From positions 17,327,469 to 17,391,468 of the forward strand of contig NC_133538.1 in the NCBI RefSeq assembly GCF_048544455.1: DNA of 64,000 bases, in the 5' to 3' direction. Below the pieces are notes generated by a model. The model did no database searches. It was not told where the DNA came from and saw only the letters and a list, made by a program, of their open reading frames with translations. Shown one piece after another: positions 11,896-24,382 of the stretch. This DNA comes from Silene latifolia. Taxonomy: Eukaryota > Streptophyta > Magnoliopsida > Caryophyllales > Caryophyllaceae. The position numbers and the translations under genes are program-made. Numbering within the stretch: the first letter of the stretch is position 1; each line of letters starts with the position of its first letter.

Positions 11896-13040
11896 TTGCC
11901 GACAGAGGAAGAGCTGAGTACTCTGTCCAGTTACTACGAGAACGAGCTGTTCGAGGAGGATCCACCTTCATCTCCTATTTCTACTTCATCAGCTGAGACC
12001 GTCACTTCTCCAGATTTTCTAGAGATGGCTGAAGAAGCGACTATAGCAAGTCACTCTGAGCCAACAGCTGCAAATCTATACAAGGGGTTCGAATTACCGG
12101 GAGCTGATAGGAAATTCGAACCGAAGCCTTCTTATATCAACTTGGTTGAGAGAAACCGATTCGGGGGAGCTGCAAATGAAGATGCAGCCAAGCATATGGA
12201 GATATTTATCGATTATTGCTGCTCTATACCCCCGGCGACCGGTGTGATCCAGGACCAAGTGAAGGAGACAATGTTTATATTCTCACTCCGTGATGCTGCA
12301 AGGGAGTGGTACAGAGACCTGGACCGAGCTGCTAATGGGATCACTGACTGGAATTTGCTGGCCTTAGCGTTTTATAAGAAATATTTCTCTGCCTCGAAGA
12401 CGAATGATATTAGAGCTTAGTTCACAAGCTTTAAACAGGGTCCGGATGAGAACTTCCATGAGGCGCGGGTCCATTTCAAGAAGCTGGTGCGAACCATTCT
12501 GCATCATGGGTTTGAGAAGTGGAGCTTATGCAATCAGTTCTACAATGGGCTCTATGAGGATCAGAGAGCTATCCTGGATGCGGTAGTTAGTGGCAGATTC
12601 CAGGAGAATATGGGGGAAACTAAGGGGTGGAAGATCATTGATGACTTGGCCACCCATAAAGCTGAGTATGGAAATTCCAGGGGAAATCAAAGGAGAGCTG
12701 CTGAATCTCCTTCTGTAGCTGCATTAGAGGCTCTCACGGCGAGATTTGATAAGTACGAGTTGGGAGGAGCTTCAAATGGAGGGATCTACCATGTGAATGC
12801 TATTTCAGACGGTCCTTTAGTCTGCAAAAGATGTGGAGCTAAGGGACATGTTTCAGACAACTGTCCTAATCCCTTTGAGTCCTGTGCTGCCTTTCAACAT
12901 TATAGGCAGACAAACACTTACTATGAGCCGAATGTCCATCCGAATCTGAGGTGGAGCAGCCAAAATGTCTTGAATCCGACTCAACCTCCACAAAGAATAG
13001 CGGCAGCAGCAGAGTTATGTGCCCCCTCATAAGCAAAAAA
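11896..13040 (+). pseudogene. gag of element D with CCHC zinc knuckle
   Basis: Athila-type Gag. The core (about 12085-12420) reads FEPKPSYINLVERNRFGG and IFSLRDAAREWYRDLDR, the latter typical of the retrotransposon gag domain. A CCHC knuckle, CKRCGAKGHVSDNCP, lies at about 12823-12867. The YINLVERNRFGG box is matched in element E (YIDLVERNRSAG near 31960-31990, minus strand). It forms the particle shell and binds RNA. The region is broken. Confidence 0.88.
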
Positions 13041-13107
13041 CGGTTCAAAAGCCTCCATATGTCCCTCAAAGCAGAATAAAGAATCCCAAAATTCTGAGTT
13101 TGCCGAA

Positions 13108-14678
13108 TTGAAGAACTTGTTGCTGAAGGAGTCCCAAGCTAGAGAGGCCGGGATGAAGATGTTAGAGAGCCAAATTGCCCAATTGGCTAGCAAGAATACA
13201 ACTCGAGCTCCGGGACATTTACCGACTCAAACTGATCAAAAGGAGACCTTAAATGCAATTACCTTGAGGAGTGGGTCTACCCTTGATGGGCCCGCTATGG
13301 TTGAGGATGTCGCTGAAAAAGATGAGGCGGAACCGAGTCAAAAGAAAGTTGTAACGATTAATAACAAGAAAAGACGATCACCAGGTATGTCAGTCGATCG
13401 ACTGACATACCCGGTCGATCGACCAGTCCACGCAAAGAGACAGCTTCTGGAACTGTAGAACTCAGTCGATCGACTGAGCAACATGGTCGATCGACTGACC
13501 AAGCTGCTGAAAGTGATTCCTTTCGTCCTCCGATGCCCGATAACTTGAGGGACCACTTGTTTCGGGGTACTACTGCCTCGAAAATATTGAGGCCAGACCC
13601 GACTACTGATGGGTTCATTCCGATTCCGAAGTACGACCCTTTGTCGATTAATGGTTCACATTTGAGACGGTCTGAAGAAGGGTCAAGCTACAACAAGGAG
13701 AAGGTGGTGGATTTTCAGCCTAAATCCAATGATGCCGGCATGAGAGATTTAGAGGAGAGGGCTAAGTTGCTACTTTCAGCCTCCTATCCGGAGAGATTAG
13801 TGCCGACAAAGGAACAGGTATCATTTAATAAGTTTGAAAATGTTATCCGTAGCTTAAATGTACAAGTTCCTTTTCTTGAGTTAGTAAATCAAGTGCCTGC
13901 TTATATGAAATTCATGAAGCAACTCTTATCTAAAAAGAAGTCACTTGAAACTGTGCATACTGTCGCACTCACTGAGGAATCATGCTCTTATTTGACCCAC
14001 ACTGCACCCCTTAAGCTAGAAGACCCAGGTAGTTTTTCAGTCCCATGTAATATTGGCACCTTTCCTATTGAGAAAGCCTTATGTGACCTAGGAGCCAGTA
14101 TTAGTGTAATGCCTTTGAGTCTTGGTAGGAAGTTAAAGTTGAATAGGTTTACAGTCACGAACATGACAAAGACATGGATGGCCGATCGTTCATGTCCACG
14201 ACCAATAGGAGTCTTAGAGGACATTCCCGTGCAAATAGGGAAGTTCTTCTTTCCTGTTGACTTCGTGGTACTAGATATGCCCGAAGATGCCCACATTTCT
14301 ATTATTCTAGGTAGACCATTCCTGTACACTGCTGGTGCAGTTATTGATGTTGGTTCACGTACTTTGACCATTAAGGTAGGGAAGCACTCCATTGTCTTTG
14401 CCCAGACAGCTAGGAAGAAAGACCCCATGTGGCCCGTCACTTGCAATACGGTTTCTGAAAAGAAATCTTATTTTATACTTCCTGATATGCCTATCTCTAC
14501 CCCTACTCCAGTTGTGACACCTCCGCCCCAGACTGGGAGCGAAGTGGAGGAAGATTCTTCTGTTTTAGATATTGCAGGAGCTGGTTTGGGGAAGGAAGAG
14601 CCGCATGTCGCTCCAGCTGTGAAGGAGCCAATAGTTCAAAGAGGCGGTCTAGGATGTCTTAGCTATGGCACGGATTAG
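13108..14678 (+). pseudogene. gag C-terminal and protease region of element D
   Basis: Frames from 13108 and 13533 cover a linker and an aspartic-protease-like domain (LCDLGASISVMPLS near 14075-14120; IILGRPFLYTAGAVIDV near 14305-14355). DLGAS in place of DTGAS is usual in Athila-type proteases. A cluster of TCGATCGA palindromes (13388-13497) lies between gag and protease and encodes repeated VDR(P/L) words. No polymerase domain follows. Confidence 0.82.
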
Positions 14679-15471
14679 GAGCCCGAAGATGAGCCAGTCA
14701 AAGCAACGGAGTCTGATCTGGATTCTGACGAGTCCGAAGAGGTCATTGAATGGGAAGATGTCCGACATGTTGATCCGTTGAGTTCTGCGGATGCTGGAGC
14801 TGAGAAGAGTGCAGCTAAGAAGATGAGCACTATTAAGGCTACCTCTTGTAGCCAGAAGCCGACCAAGTGGGCCATTCCGTGGCCATTCTTGATCAACTAT
14901 TAGTTGATTAAGACTTTTTCAAAAACTATACACTTTATTCCTTTCGTTGAACTTTTTATTGTTTTGTGTGCGCGAGACTTCGCATTTTAAGTTTGCTTAG
15001 GATTTTTAGTACTTTATACCGTTACTTTGGGTTTTGCAAAATTTTTGGCGCGGTATTATGTGCGTTTGCAGGTTTATAGACCATATTAGCTCAAGTTCTC
15101 GAGCTAATTCGAAGAAATCAGAAAATTACAGCAGTATTTCCAGTCGATCGACCGCCTACCCTGGTTGATCGACTGAGGTGCGACTTCCAGGAGCTCCTGT
15201 TCCTGTTCATTCAAGTCGATCGACTGCCTGCTATGGTCGATCGACCGTTGTCGCTGTTGTACCTGTTCACGACCTTTCCCCTGCTGTGTTTGGTCATTTT
15301 TGCGGAATTGAGGGAGTCTTTCCTCCTCTTTATTTTCCGACATAATTTTGTTTTCTTCAATTTCTTCATCTTATGCACATAATTACCGCTCCCACATTGC
15401 TTTCTTGGTTTTATGCGTGGTATTGTTGTCTTTTCAGGTACCTATTAGTAGTAGCATCAAGCTACTCTCTG

Positions 15472-15505
15472 AAACCTCCTAGCTCACGCTTGTTTGGGGA
15501 GGTTT
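15472..15505 (+). repeat. Hairpin/polypurine module M1 of element D
   Basis: AAACCTCC (15472-15479) pairs with GGAGGTTT (15498-15505), and the loop ends in TTTGGGG. The counterpart in element E is at 24383-24415. Confidence 0.6.
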
Positions 15506-15613
15506 TCTTTTGCTGCGCTTAAAGTCTTGTGAGTCTCCATGTCTTCACTTCATGTCTTGTTTACTTAATTTTCTCGCAAATTCCCGTTTTTCTTTTCTTC
15601 ATTACATGATTTT

Positions 15614-15650
15614 GCACAATGGGGATTGCGATTTGGTTTGGGGAAGGGTT
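15614..15650 (+). repeat. Hairpin/polypurine module M2 of element D
   Basis: GCACAATGGGGATTG with a short stem, followed by TTTGGTTTGGGGAAGGG. The counterpart at 24247-24287 in element E has a perfect 8-bp stem around a GGGA loop. Confidence 0.55.
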
Positions 15651-17069
15651 TTGCGTTGCATTTCATATGTTTTTGCATTCACGTTTACTTTTTGTCTTGC
15701 ATTGTTGTTTAATTTCTCCATATTTACAGAAAATTCAAAAAAAAATTAAAAATTTCAACAAAATTCAAAAAATGCACGTTTATTTTAGCATATAGGTTGA
15801 GTCGGAACGGTAGTATTTCAATGATGACATTGCATTTGCATCTGTTTTATCGCCTAAGCCTTGATAATTGACATGTTATTAGTAGAATCAATTGCATAGT
15901 CTACGAGTTTTCGTTATAATTCTTGCTGGACTTTGAACTTGACTTCGATTTTTGGCAAACTACATCATTTTCTGAGATTTAGAGCCTATAACTGGTGACA
16001 TCCATGACCAGTTTATCTAGGATTGTGAGTAGTTCTCCTTATGAGACATGTTACATAAATATGCATAAATATGAACTTAATCTGCTTAATACCTATGTGC
16101 ATTCGGTTTGTGGTTTGTTGACACATGTGGTAGAGGTCCCCTTTTTCTCATCTTACCCATAAGCTCCACACTGCCAAAAATAGCCTTTTTGTCCCGTTTA
16201 CTACATCCTACATTTAGCCTGCCCTTGTCAAGTTGGTTCTTTAATTTTTGGGATTGTTACTACGTTTTTGGTGGCATATGCTCATTTTGAGATGTTGTTG
16301 AGAAAATGGAAGAGGAAACAAAGGAACAAAGAAAAAAGAAGAGGAAAAATGATTCGAAAAAGAAAAAAGAGAGTGTTGTACTGTTTAATGCAGTCGATCA
16401 ACTGCTCTACTTGGTCGATCGACCGATGCCCGAGAAGAAAAGAAATCAATTCGCATGATTCAAGTCTTTATTTAAATGGCGATTTTTGCTCCCATGTTTA
16501 ATTTGTATCTTATGGAGAGTTGATTATTTCGGAGATTGTGAGTTTTGTGCTTGCTATAGCACCGTGTGGATTGGAGTTGAGCAAGAAGTGGATATTGTCA
16601 TATGGTTTTGTTACGATACTAGCTTGATCACCTATACCCCCACATTCCCATAAATGTTTTGCCTTTCCTGCCCATTACCTCACATATCCCTTATTTACCT
16701 TGGCATGTGTCATGGTCATTTGTTCGGTTGGAATGCATATGTACGGTTGTAGAGGTTACTTTCATATTATATTGCATGCATGTTCTTATAGGTCGTAGTT
16801 AGGTGAGTGTCACTAACAAAATGAATTCTTTCTATCTTTCACATATATTCACCTGTATTTATTGAGTGATTTGAGCGACGCATGAGAGTCCAATTTGATA
16901 AGTCTCTATAGTTGACGGTTTAGCAGTTTTTGACGACTACATAACTCGTTTGCATGATTCACATTTCTAATTGATTGTTGGTTTTTGCATTAAATTGGTT
17001 TAGGCTTTACTTGTGCATTTCGCTCTGAGATTGAACTCGTTCCATTAGGTTTTAGGATCGAGTCTAGTT

Positions 17070-17108
17070 CTTGCTTGGGGACAAGCAAGGGTTTGGTTTG
17101 GGGAAGTT
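17070..17108 (+). repeat. Hairpin plus polypurine tract (M3) before 3' LTR of element D
   Basis: CTTGCTTG-GGGA-CAAGCAAG forms a perfect 8-bp stem with a 4-base loop, followed by GGGTTTGGTTTGGGGAAGT directly before the LTR. The purine tract is the likely plus-strand primer site. The same hairpin stands in element E at 22703-22722. Confidence 0.8.
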
Positions 17109-18632
17109 TGATGCGTGTCAATTATATGATGTTTTACACCCTATTTTACACGCATTTCAGAGCTCATTTATGTGGTTTAAGGCTACTATTTGCCCCACTT
17201 CGTCTACTTTCGTATTTTTATGTAATATTGCAGATTTATGCGGAAATGAGTAGATATTGAGCCAAATCCGTCCTCGAGTATCTTGCATTGCATTTGACAT
17301 GAAGTATTTGCTCAAGGAATAAGCTTGGTGCGCATTTCGAGGCCCGAAAGACAAATCCACGAGAAGTTAGAAGTCAAGTATCAGCTACTTCAGTCGATCG
17401 ACCATTTCCCTTAGTCAATCGACCAGACCACGACTTCCAGGAGCCATTGTTCAGAGCTTACCAGTCGATCGACCGGCTTCAGTGGTCGATCGACTAAGCC
17501 GCTAAACTGCGTGAATTAATAGAACGAGGAATAGCAAGCCCATAGTAGCTAGGTTTTGGAAATAAGAACTATGTTGTATTCTATATAACGTATGCTAGGT
17601 TTTGAGAACAGGAGCCAGTTTTTTATCAAGTTTTTAATCTAGTTTTATTATCAGAAATTCTTTAGGGTTCTTTAGTTTATAATCTTTTCCATTCAATAAA
17701 AGTTACTTTGGCATTCGGGTTCTTGGATCTTTATTCTCTGCAATTGCTCTCGGTACTTTTCTGTTCTTATATTTAGTTTCATTGTTTTATTATCGTTCGT
17801 AGGATAGAATTGCTAGTTAGTATCCCAAAAGCCAATTATCGTTTATTGTTATTTGTTATTTAACTGTTTTAAGCATGAATTCAGTAGTTTTATTAGTCAA
17901 TTTTACTGTTATTTTTATCGTAGTCATGAGTAGCTAAATACCCTGTGCTAGGATGTAGGGAATCTGTAGTGTAGGCGGCATTAGAATAGGGAACCCTGAA
18001 TCGTGCCACGGTCGATCGACCGCCTAACTTGGTCGATCGACTGGCCTCGTGAGGTTTTGCTTCATTTTAATTGCTTTAAATTCTATTTTTGACGAATCGA
18101 GTGCACGCGACTAGTTGAATGCTTAGTAATTGACTGACCCATTAGATCGAAAGATGGGGAAGGTTGCTAGACTACCAATTAAAATGACTAAACTATGCTA
18201 AGATCGAAAGATAGGTAAAGTTTAGAATATTAGTCACTTTTCAGGACGAGAGTCAGTACTAGTGATATTAGGGACCCGTAGCGAGATCGAAAGACGCTAC
18301 TTGTTGAGAGTGGACCGAGAGGACCTCTTGTTTTCCCACCTCATGTGTTTGTTTTAGACCTACCTAGTTTGCTGCCGCCGAAACTACAGTGAACCGACCA
18401 TCCTTAGCACCCTTTTTAATATCTGTTTCGTCCATTTATTTAGTTTATTGTCTTTTATTGTTTTAGCTATAGACCAAATCAACTCAACCCCCACAATTGT
18501 TATATTAGACTGAAATTAGACAACTAATAATTACATCTGCCTCTCTGTGGTTCGACCCTGTTACCACTAGCTTCTGTTAGTTTTAATAGGTATTATAAAT
18601 TTTATTTTTGGTACTCACAACGACGGGTATCA
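17109..18632 (+). repeat. 3' LTR of element D
   Basis: 1524 bases, same ends as the 5' LTR, about 97.5 % identical by eye, followed by the GCAGT duplication at 18633-18637. Confidence 0.95.
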
Positions 18633-18637
18633 GCAGT

Positions 18638-20400
18638 CCAAACCAAGCCAGCATCAGCGCCAGAGGCTCCTACCAGAACCAGCGCTGGAGGGTCGTGTCG
18701 ATCAATTCCATCAGAACTAGTCACCGTGATCGACTGGCAGAATAGCACCCAAATAACCAATTGAGCCCGGAGGATTGGGATGCCTATCATTTGATAGTCC
18801 ACCCATGCCGGCGCATAATAGGTAACGCTTGTTTAGCACCCCATCGATCTCGACCTTCCACCCTTTTCGTACCCCGCACACACCGACACCAGGATGGCAA
18901 TCCGACTGTCCTCACGCAGCAATTCCATCCTGCAACCAGTTCACCAGTGGAGCCTGGATCGGAGGATTACAGCAGACACCAGGATGGCAGCCTGGATCCA
19001 TAATCAGTGCAACACCAGTAACCAGTCACCCAGCACCAGGCCAATTTTATGGAGCACCCTGGCTAGGAGGTACACCTGCTGGTTCCTTTCCGCCTGTTTC
19101 TAACCCTCTTGCAGGAGCAGGTAATTCGCTGGAGCAGCAATACCAAGAGCTGAGGGAGTTAATGTATAGGTTACCAGGCGTAGCCCGTCCGCTGGAGAAA
19201 GCAGCCAGAGACAACTACACAGACTCACCTTTCGTGGATGATATAGCCTTAGTCGGTGTTCCTAAAGGATGTGTGCCACCAGCTATAACACTCTATGACG
19301 GAACCACAGATCCACTTGACCATATCAACCACTACAAGCAGAAAATGATGGTGATAACCGCAACTGGATCTCTAAAGGAAGCTTGTATGTGCAAGGGTTT
19401 CGGATCAACACTGTCAGGAGAAGCCCTGCAGTGGTTCGTCGGTCTACCTAATAAAAGCATATCCAGCTTCGCCGACCTAGTTAATGCCTTCAACCAGCAG
19501 TTCGCCAGCAGCAGAAAGCTGGAGAAGCAGACCAGTGACCTCTACCGGATAGTGCAAGGGTTTTAGGAATCTACCTGTGATTACTTGAACAGGTTCAACA
19601 AGGAGAAAGTATCAATTCCGAGGTGCGATATAGCAACCGCTATACAAGCCTTCCACAGAGGATTGCACCAGGATTCACAGCTATACAAAGACTTGACCAT
19701 GCATCCATGCACTACTTTTATGGAGGTACAATCAAAGGCAATTGTTGTCATGAGGCTGGAGGAAGACGCTGCACCCGTAAGAGGCACTTACGATTCAGAC
19801 CCAGTATCTAGAAAAGCTCCAGTAGAGAAAAAGAGTGAAAGACCCAAACCCTGCAGCAGGAGCGTGAATAAAGTATCTGAAAATTCTGAAGGAAAGAGCG
19901 AAGCAGATCTGCCTCCGAAAGTAAGTGAGTATGGTTTTACCACCAATCTTGCAGGACTATTCAAAGCCTTGAAGGAGCTGGGACGCAGAGTCAGATGGCC
20001 AAAACTTCCAGAAGGAAACCCCAGCAGCAGGGACACAGGCAAGAAGTGCGAGTTCCACGACAGCAACACCCACAACACCGATGAATGCCACTCCCTCAGA
20101 AAGGAAGTCAAATTCCACTATGACCAAGGAAACCTGGATCATCTCCTACCCAGAAACACAACCAGAGTAAACTCAGCAGATCAGGTTCATCCCTCCCCTC
20201 CTCCTCATTGCACTAGAACTGTGAATGTTATTACAGGTGGATCGGAGTTGTGTGGGCTGACCTATTCAGCAGCTAAGAGACATGCAACCAGAACTGAAGG
20301 AGACAGACCGGAAAACTCCTGCAGGATTAACCACCAGAATCTGCCATCAGTCATCTTTGACGAAACAGACGCAGGGTCTGCTCCAGAACAGCACCACGAT
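18638..20400 (+). pseudogene. gag of element A, second segment
   Basis: Gag continues after element D. It contains the core seen in element B: DDIALVGVPKGCVPPAITLY, DHINHYKQKMMVI, FNQQFASSRKLEKQTSDLY and the CEFHDSNTHNTDECHSLRKE box. It ends near the protease (LIITLPIGNCKVKKI at about 20405-20450). Gag forms the particle. The element is broken. Confidence 0.85.
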
Positions 20401-20840
20401 GCTCTAATCATCACGCTTCCCATAGGAAATTGCAAGGTGAAGAAGATCCTGGTGGATACCGGAAGCTCCGTCAACTTGATCATGATGGAGACACTCAAAG
20501 GAACGAGATTCATCGAAAAAGATCTAGCAAAGAAGGCAATTCCCTTGGTTGGTTTCAGTGGCTAAACAAAGCACTCCCTAGGAGAAATCATCATCCCAAC
20601 CTACGTCGGGGGTGTAAACAAACAGGTAAGGTATCTGGTTATTGATGGACCCTCTACTTACAATGTGATCCTTGGTAGGCCCTGGATCCACGAGATGAAA
20701 GCAATTCCCTCAACGTACCACCAATGCCTAAAGTTTCCAACACCTTGGGGGGTGCAAGAGATACGTGGGGACCAGGAAGAAGCTAAGGATTGCTACAAGG
20801 TGGCTCTGAAGCCAACAACCGGTTTGCCCGCATAGCAATT
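20400..20840 (+). pseudogene. Protease region of element A
   Basis: LVDTGSSVNLIMMETLKG (about 20449-20502) is the retropepsin DTG box. Downstream, LGEIIIPTYVGG and [15 protein letters not shown] (about 20575-20705) continue the fold. It matches element B 1160-1471. Confidence 0.85.
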
Positions 20841-20985
20841 ACAGAGCCAGCACATCCAGGACGAGTACATTGAGCCTCAGCAGGCAGAGCTGGACGAAGT
20901 CATCCTGCACGCGCTGCATCCAGAACGAGCTATTCTCATTGGATCCGAATGTACAGGTAAAATTCGTGAAGACCTCGTTCGGTTA

Positions 20986-21418
20986 TTGAGAACTAACATG
21001 GACTGCTTTGCTTGGTCACATGATGATATGATAGGGATAGACCCAAGTGTGATAACTCACAAGCTAAGTGTGGATCCAAGCTATAAACCTGTGCAGCAGA
21101 AAAGAAGAAAATTTGCTTCTGAAAGGAACCAGGTCATAAACAAAGAGGTAGATAACCTGCTTGCTGCAGGAAAAATTCGAAAGGTAAAGTATCCAGAATG
21201 GTTGTCTAATGTGGTGGTGGTTCCGAAGAAGAATGGCAAGTGGAGGGTCTGCGTCGATTTTACGGATTTAAATAAAGCTTGCCCAAAGGATCCATTTTCA
21301 CTACCACACATAGATACCATGGTGGATGCCACTGCAGGGCACGAGATGCTGACATTCCTGGATGCCTGGAGCGGATATAACTAGATAAAGATGCACCCCA
21401 GTGACCAGGAAAAGACAG
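20986..21418 (+). pseudogene. Reverse transcriptase of element A, N-terminal part
   Basis: Encodes the pre-RT linker (CFAWSHDDMIGIDPSVITHK) and the RT fingers/palm start (VPKKNGKWRVCVDFTDLNK, LDAWSGYN). Interrupted by element E after GACAG (21414-21418), which is repeated as AACAG at 33539-33543. RT resumes at 33544. Confidence 0.9.
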
Positions 21419-22684
21419 TGATACCGCCGTTTAGTACCAAAATTAAATTTATAATTCCAAACTAAAACTATAGCTAGTGATAGTAAGGGTCGAACCACAG
21501 AGAGACAAGGTTGATTTTGTTTGCTAATTATCAGTCTATAAAAGTAACAATTAATTGGGGGTTTTGAAATTGGTTGGCTAAAAGGCTAATTGCAAAAATG
21601 AATATTCTTAACAAGATAAAGAGAGGATCGGGAATTTTGGTTCACCATGGCAAGTAACAGGTCAGTCAAGCAGCAGAGATCTCACAACACGGTCTCAGGG
21701 AAAATAAGCTAATCTTGCGATCAAAGCTCAAATAACCTCACGGTCTATAAATTCCCTAGAATTCATCAAAGTTTTCACTCAAGAGAAATTCTAAATCTAG
21801 CGATAAATCAATTTACCAATCTTTCGACCTAGCAAAGAAGTCCATCAAAAGATACAAGACCAATACGGAAGAACTCATGCTACACAACTATCCTAATTTA
21901 ATACCATGGTTCACCTCATTCCCAATCAAAGGATTACCTACTCATAATCATGACTACACTAATTGCGAAATTAATAAATAAGGACAAATTCAACATGATG
22001 AAATCTAACTAGAACAAAGGAGAGAAATTCAATCACTGAAATTAATTGATGAGACAAGAATTAAATTAACAAGCAAAAATAAGAAAAAGAAGAATTGCAT
22101 AAAAGGCTTACTAATTGAATATCAAGAACAAAGCATTCGAATCAAAGGTTTCCGTCTCAAGCTAGATCTGAAAACTAAGTTTTTCCAGAATGAAAAGCAT
22201 AACCTAAAAGTTGCTGCGTTCAACTGATAAAAGATACCGAAAGTTAATTACAAGTTGGGCTTTTAAAAGTCTAACACGGAAAATTAAACATCAGCTCGAA
22301 ATCAGGTCGATCGACTGGTCTGCACGGTCGATCGACTGAACATGCGGAACAGTAGCTTCTGTCTAAGCTCCGTGGTCAATCGACCGAAGTCTTAGTCGAT
22401 CGACCGAAAGTCTTTGTGCGATGGCTCCTTGATGCTTCCAAACAACTCTTCACTCCTTGCACGCATCCCAAGGTGAGTGAATGAACTCTCCTTCCTCTTG
22501 GCTTCCCGAACTCGCTCCGGAGGACAACTTGGCTTGATTTAGCCTACTTCCACGCATTCCTACAATAAATCATAGAAAATGCAAAGTAAACCGTTTCGGG
22601 AGAAATAGTAGCTTTAAGCTACTAATTATGCATGGAAATACGTGCCAAAACCACAGATAAAGTGTATAGAATATGCACGTATCA
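21419..22684 (-). repeat. 3' LTR of element E
   Basis: 1266 bases; on the plus strand starts TGATACCGCCGTTTAGTACC and ends GCACGTATCA. Nearly identical to 32272-33538 except in the palindrome block 22305-22421, where differences pile up. Confidence 0.95.
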
Positions 22685-22722
22685 AATCTCCCCAAACCAA
22701 ACCTTGCTTGTCCCCAAGCAAG
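22685..22722 (-). repeat. Polypurine tract and hairpin (M3) of element E
   Basis: On the minus strand CTTGCTTG-GGGA-CAAGCAAG (22703-22722) is followed by GTTTGGTTTGGGGAGATT up to the LTR. Same hairpin, loop and distance to the LTR (18-19 bases) as in element D. Confidence 0.8.
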
Positions 22723-24128
22723 CACTATGACCCGTATAAAAACTAAATGGAAAGGAGAACATTTCAGAGCTAACTACAAGTCAATGCCAAACCATTTAAT
22801 GCCCCAAGTCAACTACTGCAAAGCTTAAATCAAGCGAACAAATTTATGCATATCATAGAATTAGATCGGGCGTTCGACCTTGCAAGACTCACACAATCGG
22901 ACTCTCCCGGATCACTCTTCTCTCAAAGAAAGCAAATGGTAAGAAAATATGTAAAAGAGAGGGAAGATAAGTATAGTCTCTCACCTAGATCACGACCGAC
23001 AAAACATGTATGCTTGACTAGCATGAATAATGATTCCATTTACCGTACATACGCATAACCACCGTCAAGGACTATCACATGCCGAACTATTGCAAAATTT
23101 GGAAATGTGAGGCTAAGTGGGAAAGAAGAGGCAAAACAATTATGGGAAAGTGAAGGTAAGAGCCAAGCTAGTACCTAACGAACCATCAGAAACCGAATCC
23201 CGTTCTTCCAACTCAACAAAAAGAACATGCCTTTATTTACTAGGCAACACACAAATCCAAACGGACGCCTCCAAATCAAGAGGTAAACACATGAGGCGTG
23301 TTTTATTTCAAACCAAGACTTATTAATTTCAAGACTCTCTCTTTTTTTTTCATTTTTTCTATTCCTGTTTCTTTCCTTTTTTTTTTTTTTTTTTTTTCAA
23401 AATCAACCGGTGGTCGATCGACCAATGAGGGTCACGATCGACCACCCCGCATACTTCGAACATTCTGCCAGGTAAACAACTTCTCTTTTTTTTTCATTTT
23501 TTTTTTTTTGAATTTTTTTTCTTTCTTCCTGTTTTCAGTCAAGTAAATCCTTCACTTCTCAAAAATACCCGCTCCAACATTCAAGAGCGAACCAAAACGA
23601 CTTAAATCAACAAATTCCTCTACTACTTCCTAGCTTGGCACAATGGTAGGCTAATTATGGGATGTAGTTGAGGGCAACTGGCAATTTTGGCTTATAGTGG
23701 AGTTAGTGGGGTAAAATGAGAAAGGGGAGGATGCAAAAGTTCTCTAAACATGCAATACCGACCACAAACCAATGCGTATAGGCAATAAGAAATCAAAACT
23801 CATACACGTGCAAAACATGAAATGAAGGGAGTAACTACTCTCAAACCTAAATTAACCTGGTCATAAATGTCACCATTCATGTGCTCTATATCTCGAAAAG
23901 TATAAGTAGCTTGCCAAAAGTAATGAGTCAAGTCTAATTGCCCGAAATGGATTCCATAACGAAATTTGAGAGATCACTTTTAATTCTCGCTAAGCGGTAT
24001 GAAAAGGCAAGGAACGGCATATTTGACTAGTAGAGCAAAATCATCATTAAAAACTCAAATCCGACTCAACTACATGCAAAAGTAAACGTGATATTTTTGG
24101 TTTTTTTATGCATTTTTTCAATTTTTTT

Positions 24129-24164
<36 letters not shown>

Positions 24165-24246
24165 ACAAATGCAAAGCAGTAATTAAACATGTGACTGAAA
24201 TGCAATAGAAAACGAATGCAGATGCAAGACAAAAGGCATATGCAAA

Positions 24247-24287
24247 TACCCTCCCCAAAACCAAAACGCACAATGTCCCCATTGTGC
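24247..24287 (-). repeat. Hairpin/polypurine module M2 of element E
   Basis: On the minus strand GCACAATG-GGGA-CATTGTGC (24268-24287), a perfect 8-bp stem, is followed by TTTTGGTTTTGGGGAGGG. Counterpart of D 15614-15650. Confidence 0.65.
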
Positions 24288-24382
24288 TCAACAAAGAAAT
24301 CACCAAAGCAGAAGAATGGGAGAATAAAAGCATAAAAGGTAAAAGGAAGCGAAAAGAGAAAGAAAAATAACTCACAAAATAC

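Larger units (their letters stand above)
14679..17108 (+). other. Non-coding 3' region of element D
   Basis: No protein domain recognised over 2.4 kb. It contains palindrome clusters at 15142-15246 and 16391-16425, three hairpin/polypurine modules (15472-15505, 15614-15650, 17070-17108), and an A/T-rich stretch around 15730-15770. Pol genes of an autonomous Athila element would lie in the first part of this region but are absent. Confidence 0.7.
10160..18632 (+). mobile_element. Athila-like element D, gag-protease only (non-autonomous)
   Basis: An 8.47-kb LTR element with 1.52-kb LTRs, an Athila-type primer-binding site, gag and protease, then about 2.4 kb of non-coding 3' sequence. I see no reverse transcriptase, RNase H or integrase domain, so it would depend on enzymes from relatives such as element E. 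About 36 differences between the LTRs by eye (about 2.4 %) suggest an age around one to two million years. Perfect GCAGT duplication. The gag and protease region has a few breaks. Confidence 0.92.

Noticed and set aside
13358-13618. Open frames on the minus strand with VDRP repeats
   Set aside because: They arise because the TCGATCGA palindrome reads as VDR/STD words on both strands; they are shadows of the element D gag-protease region.
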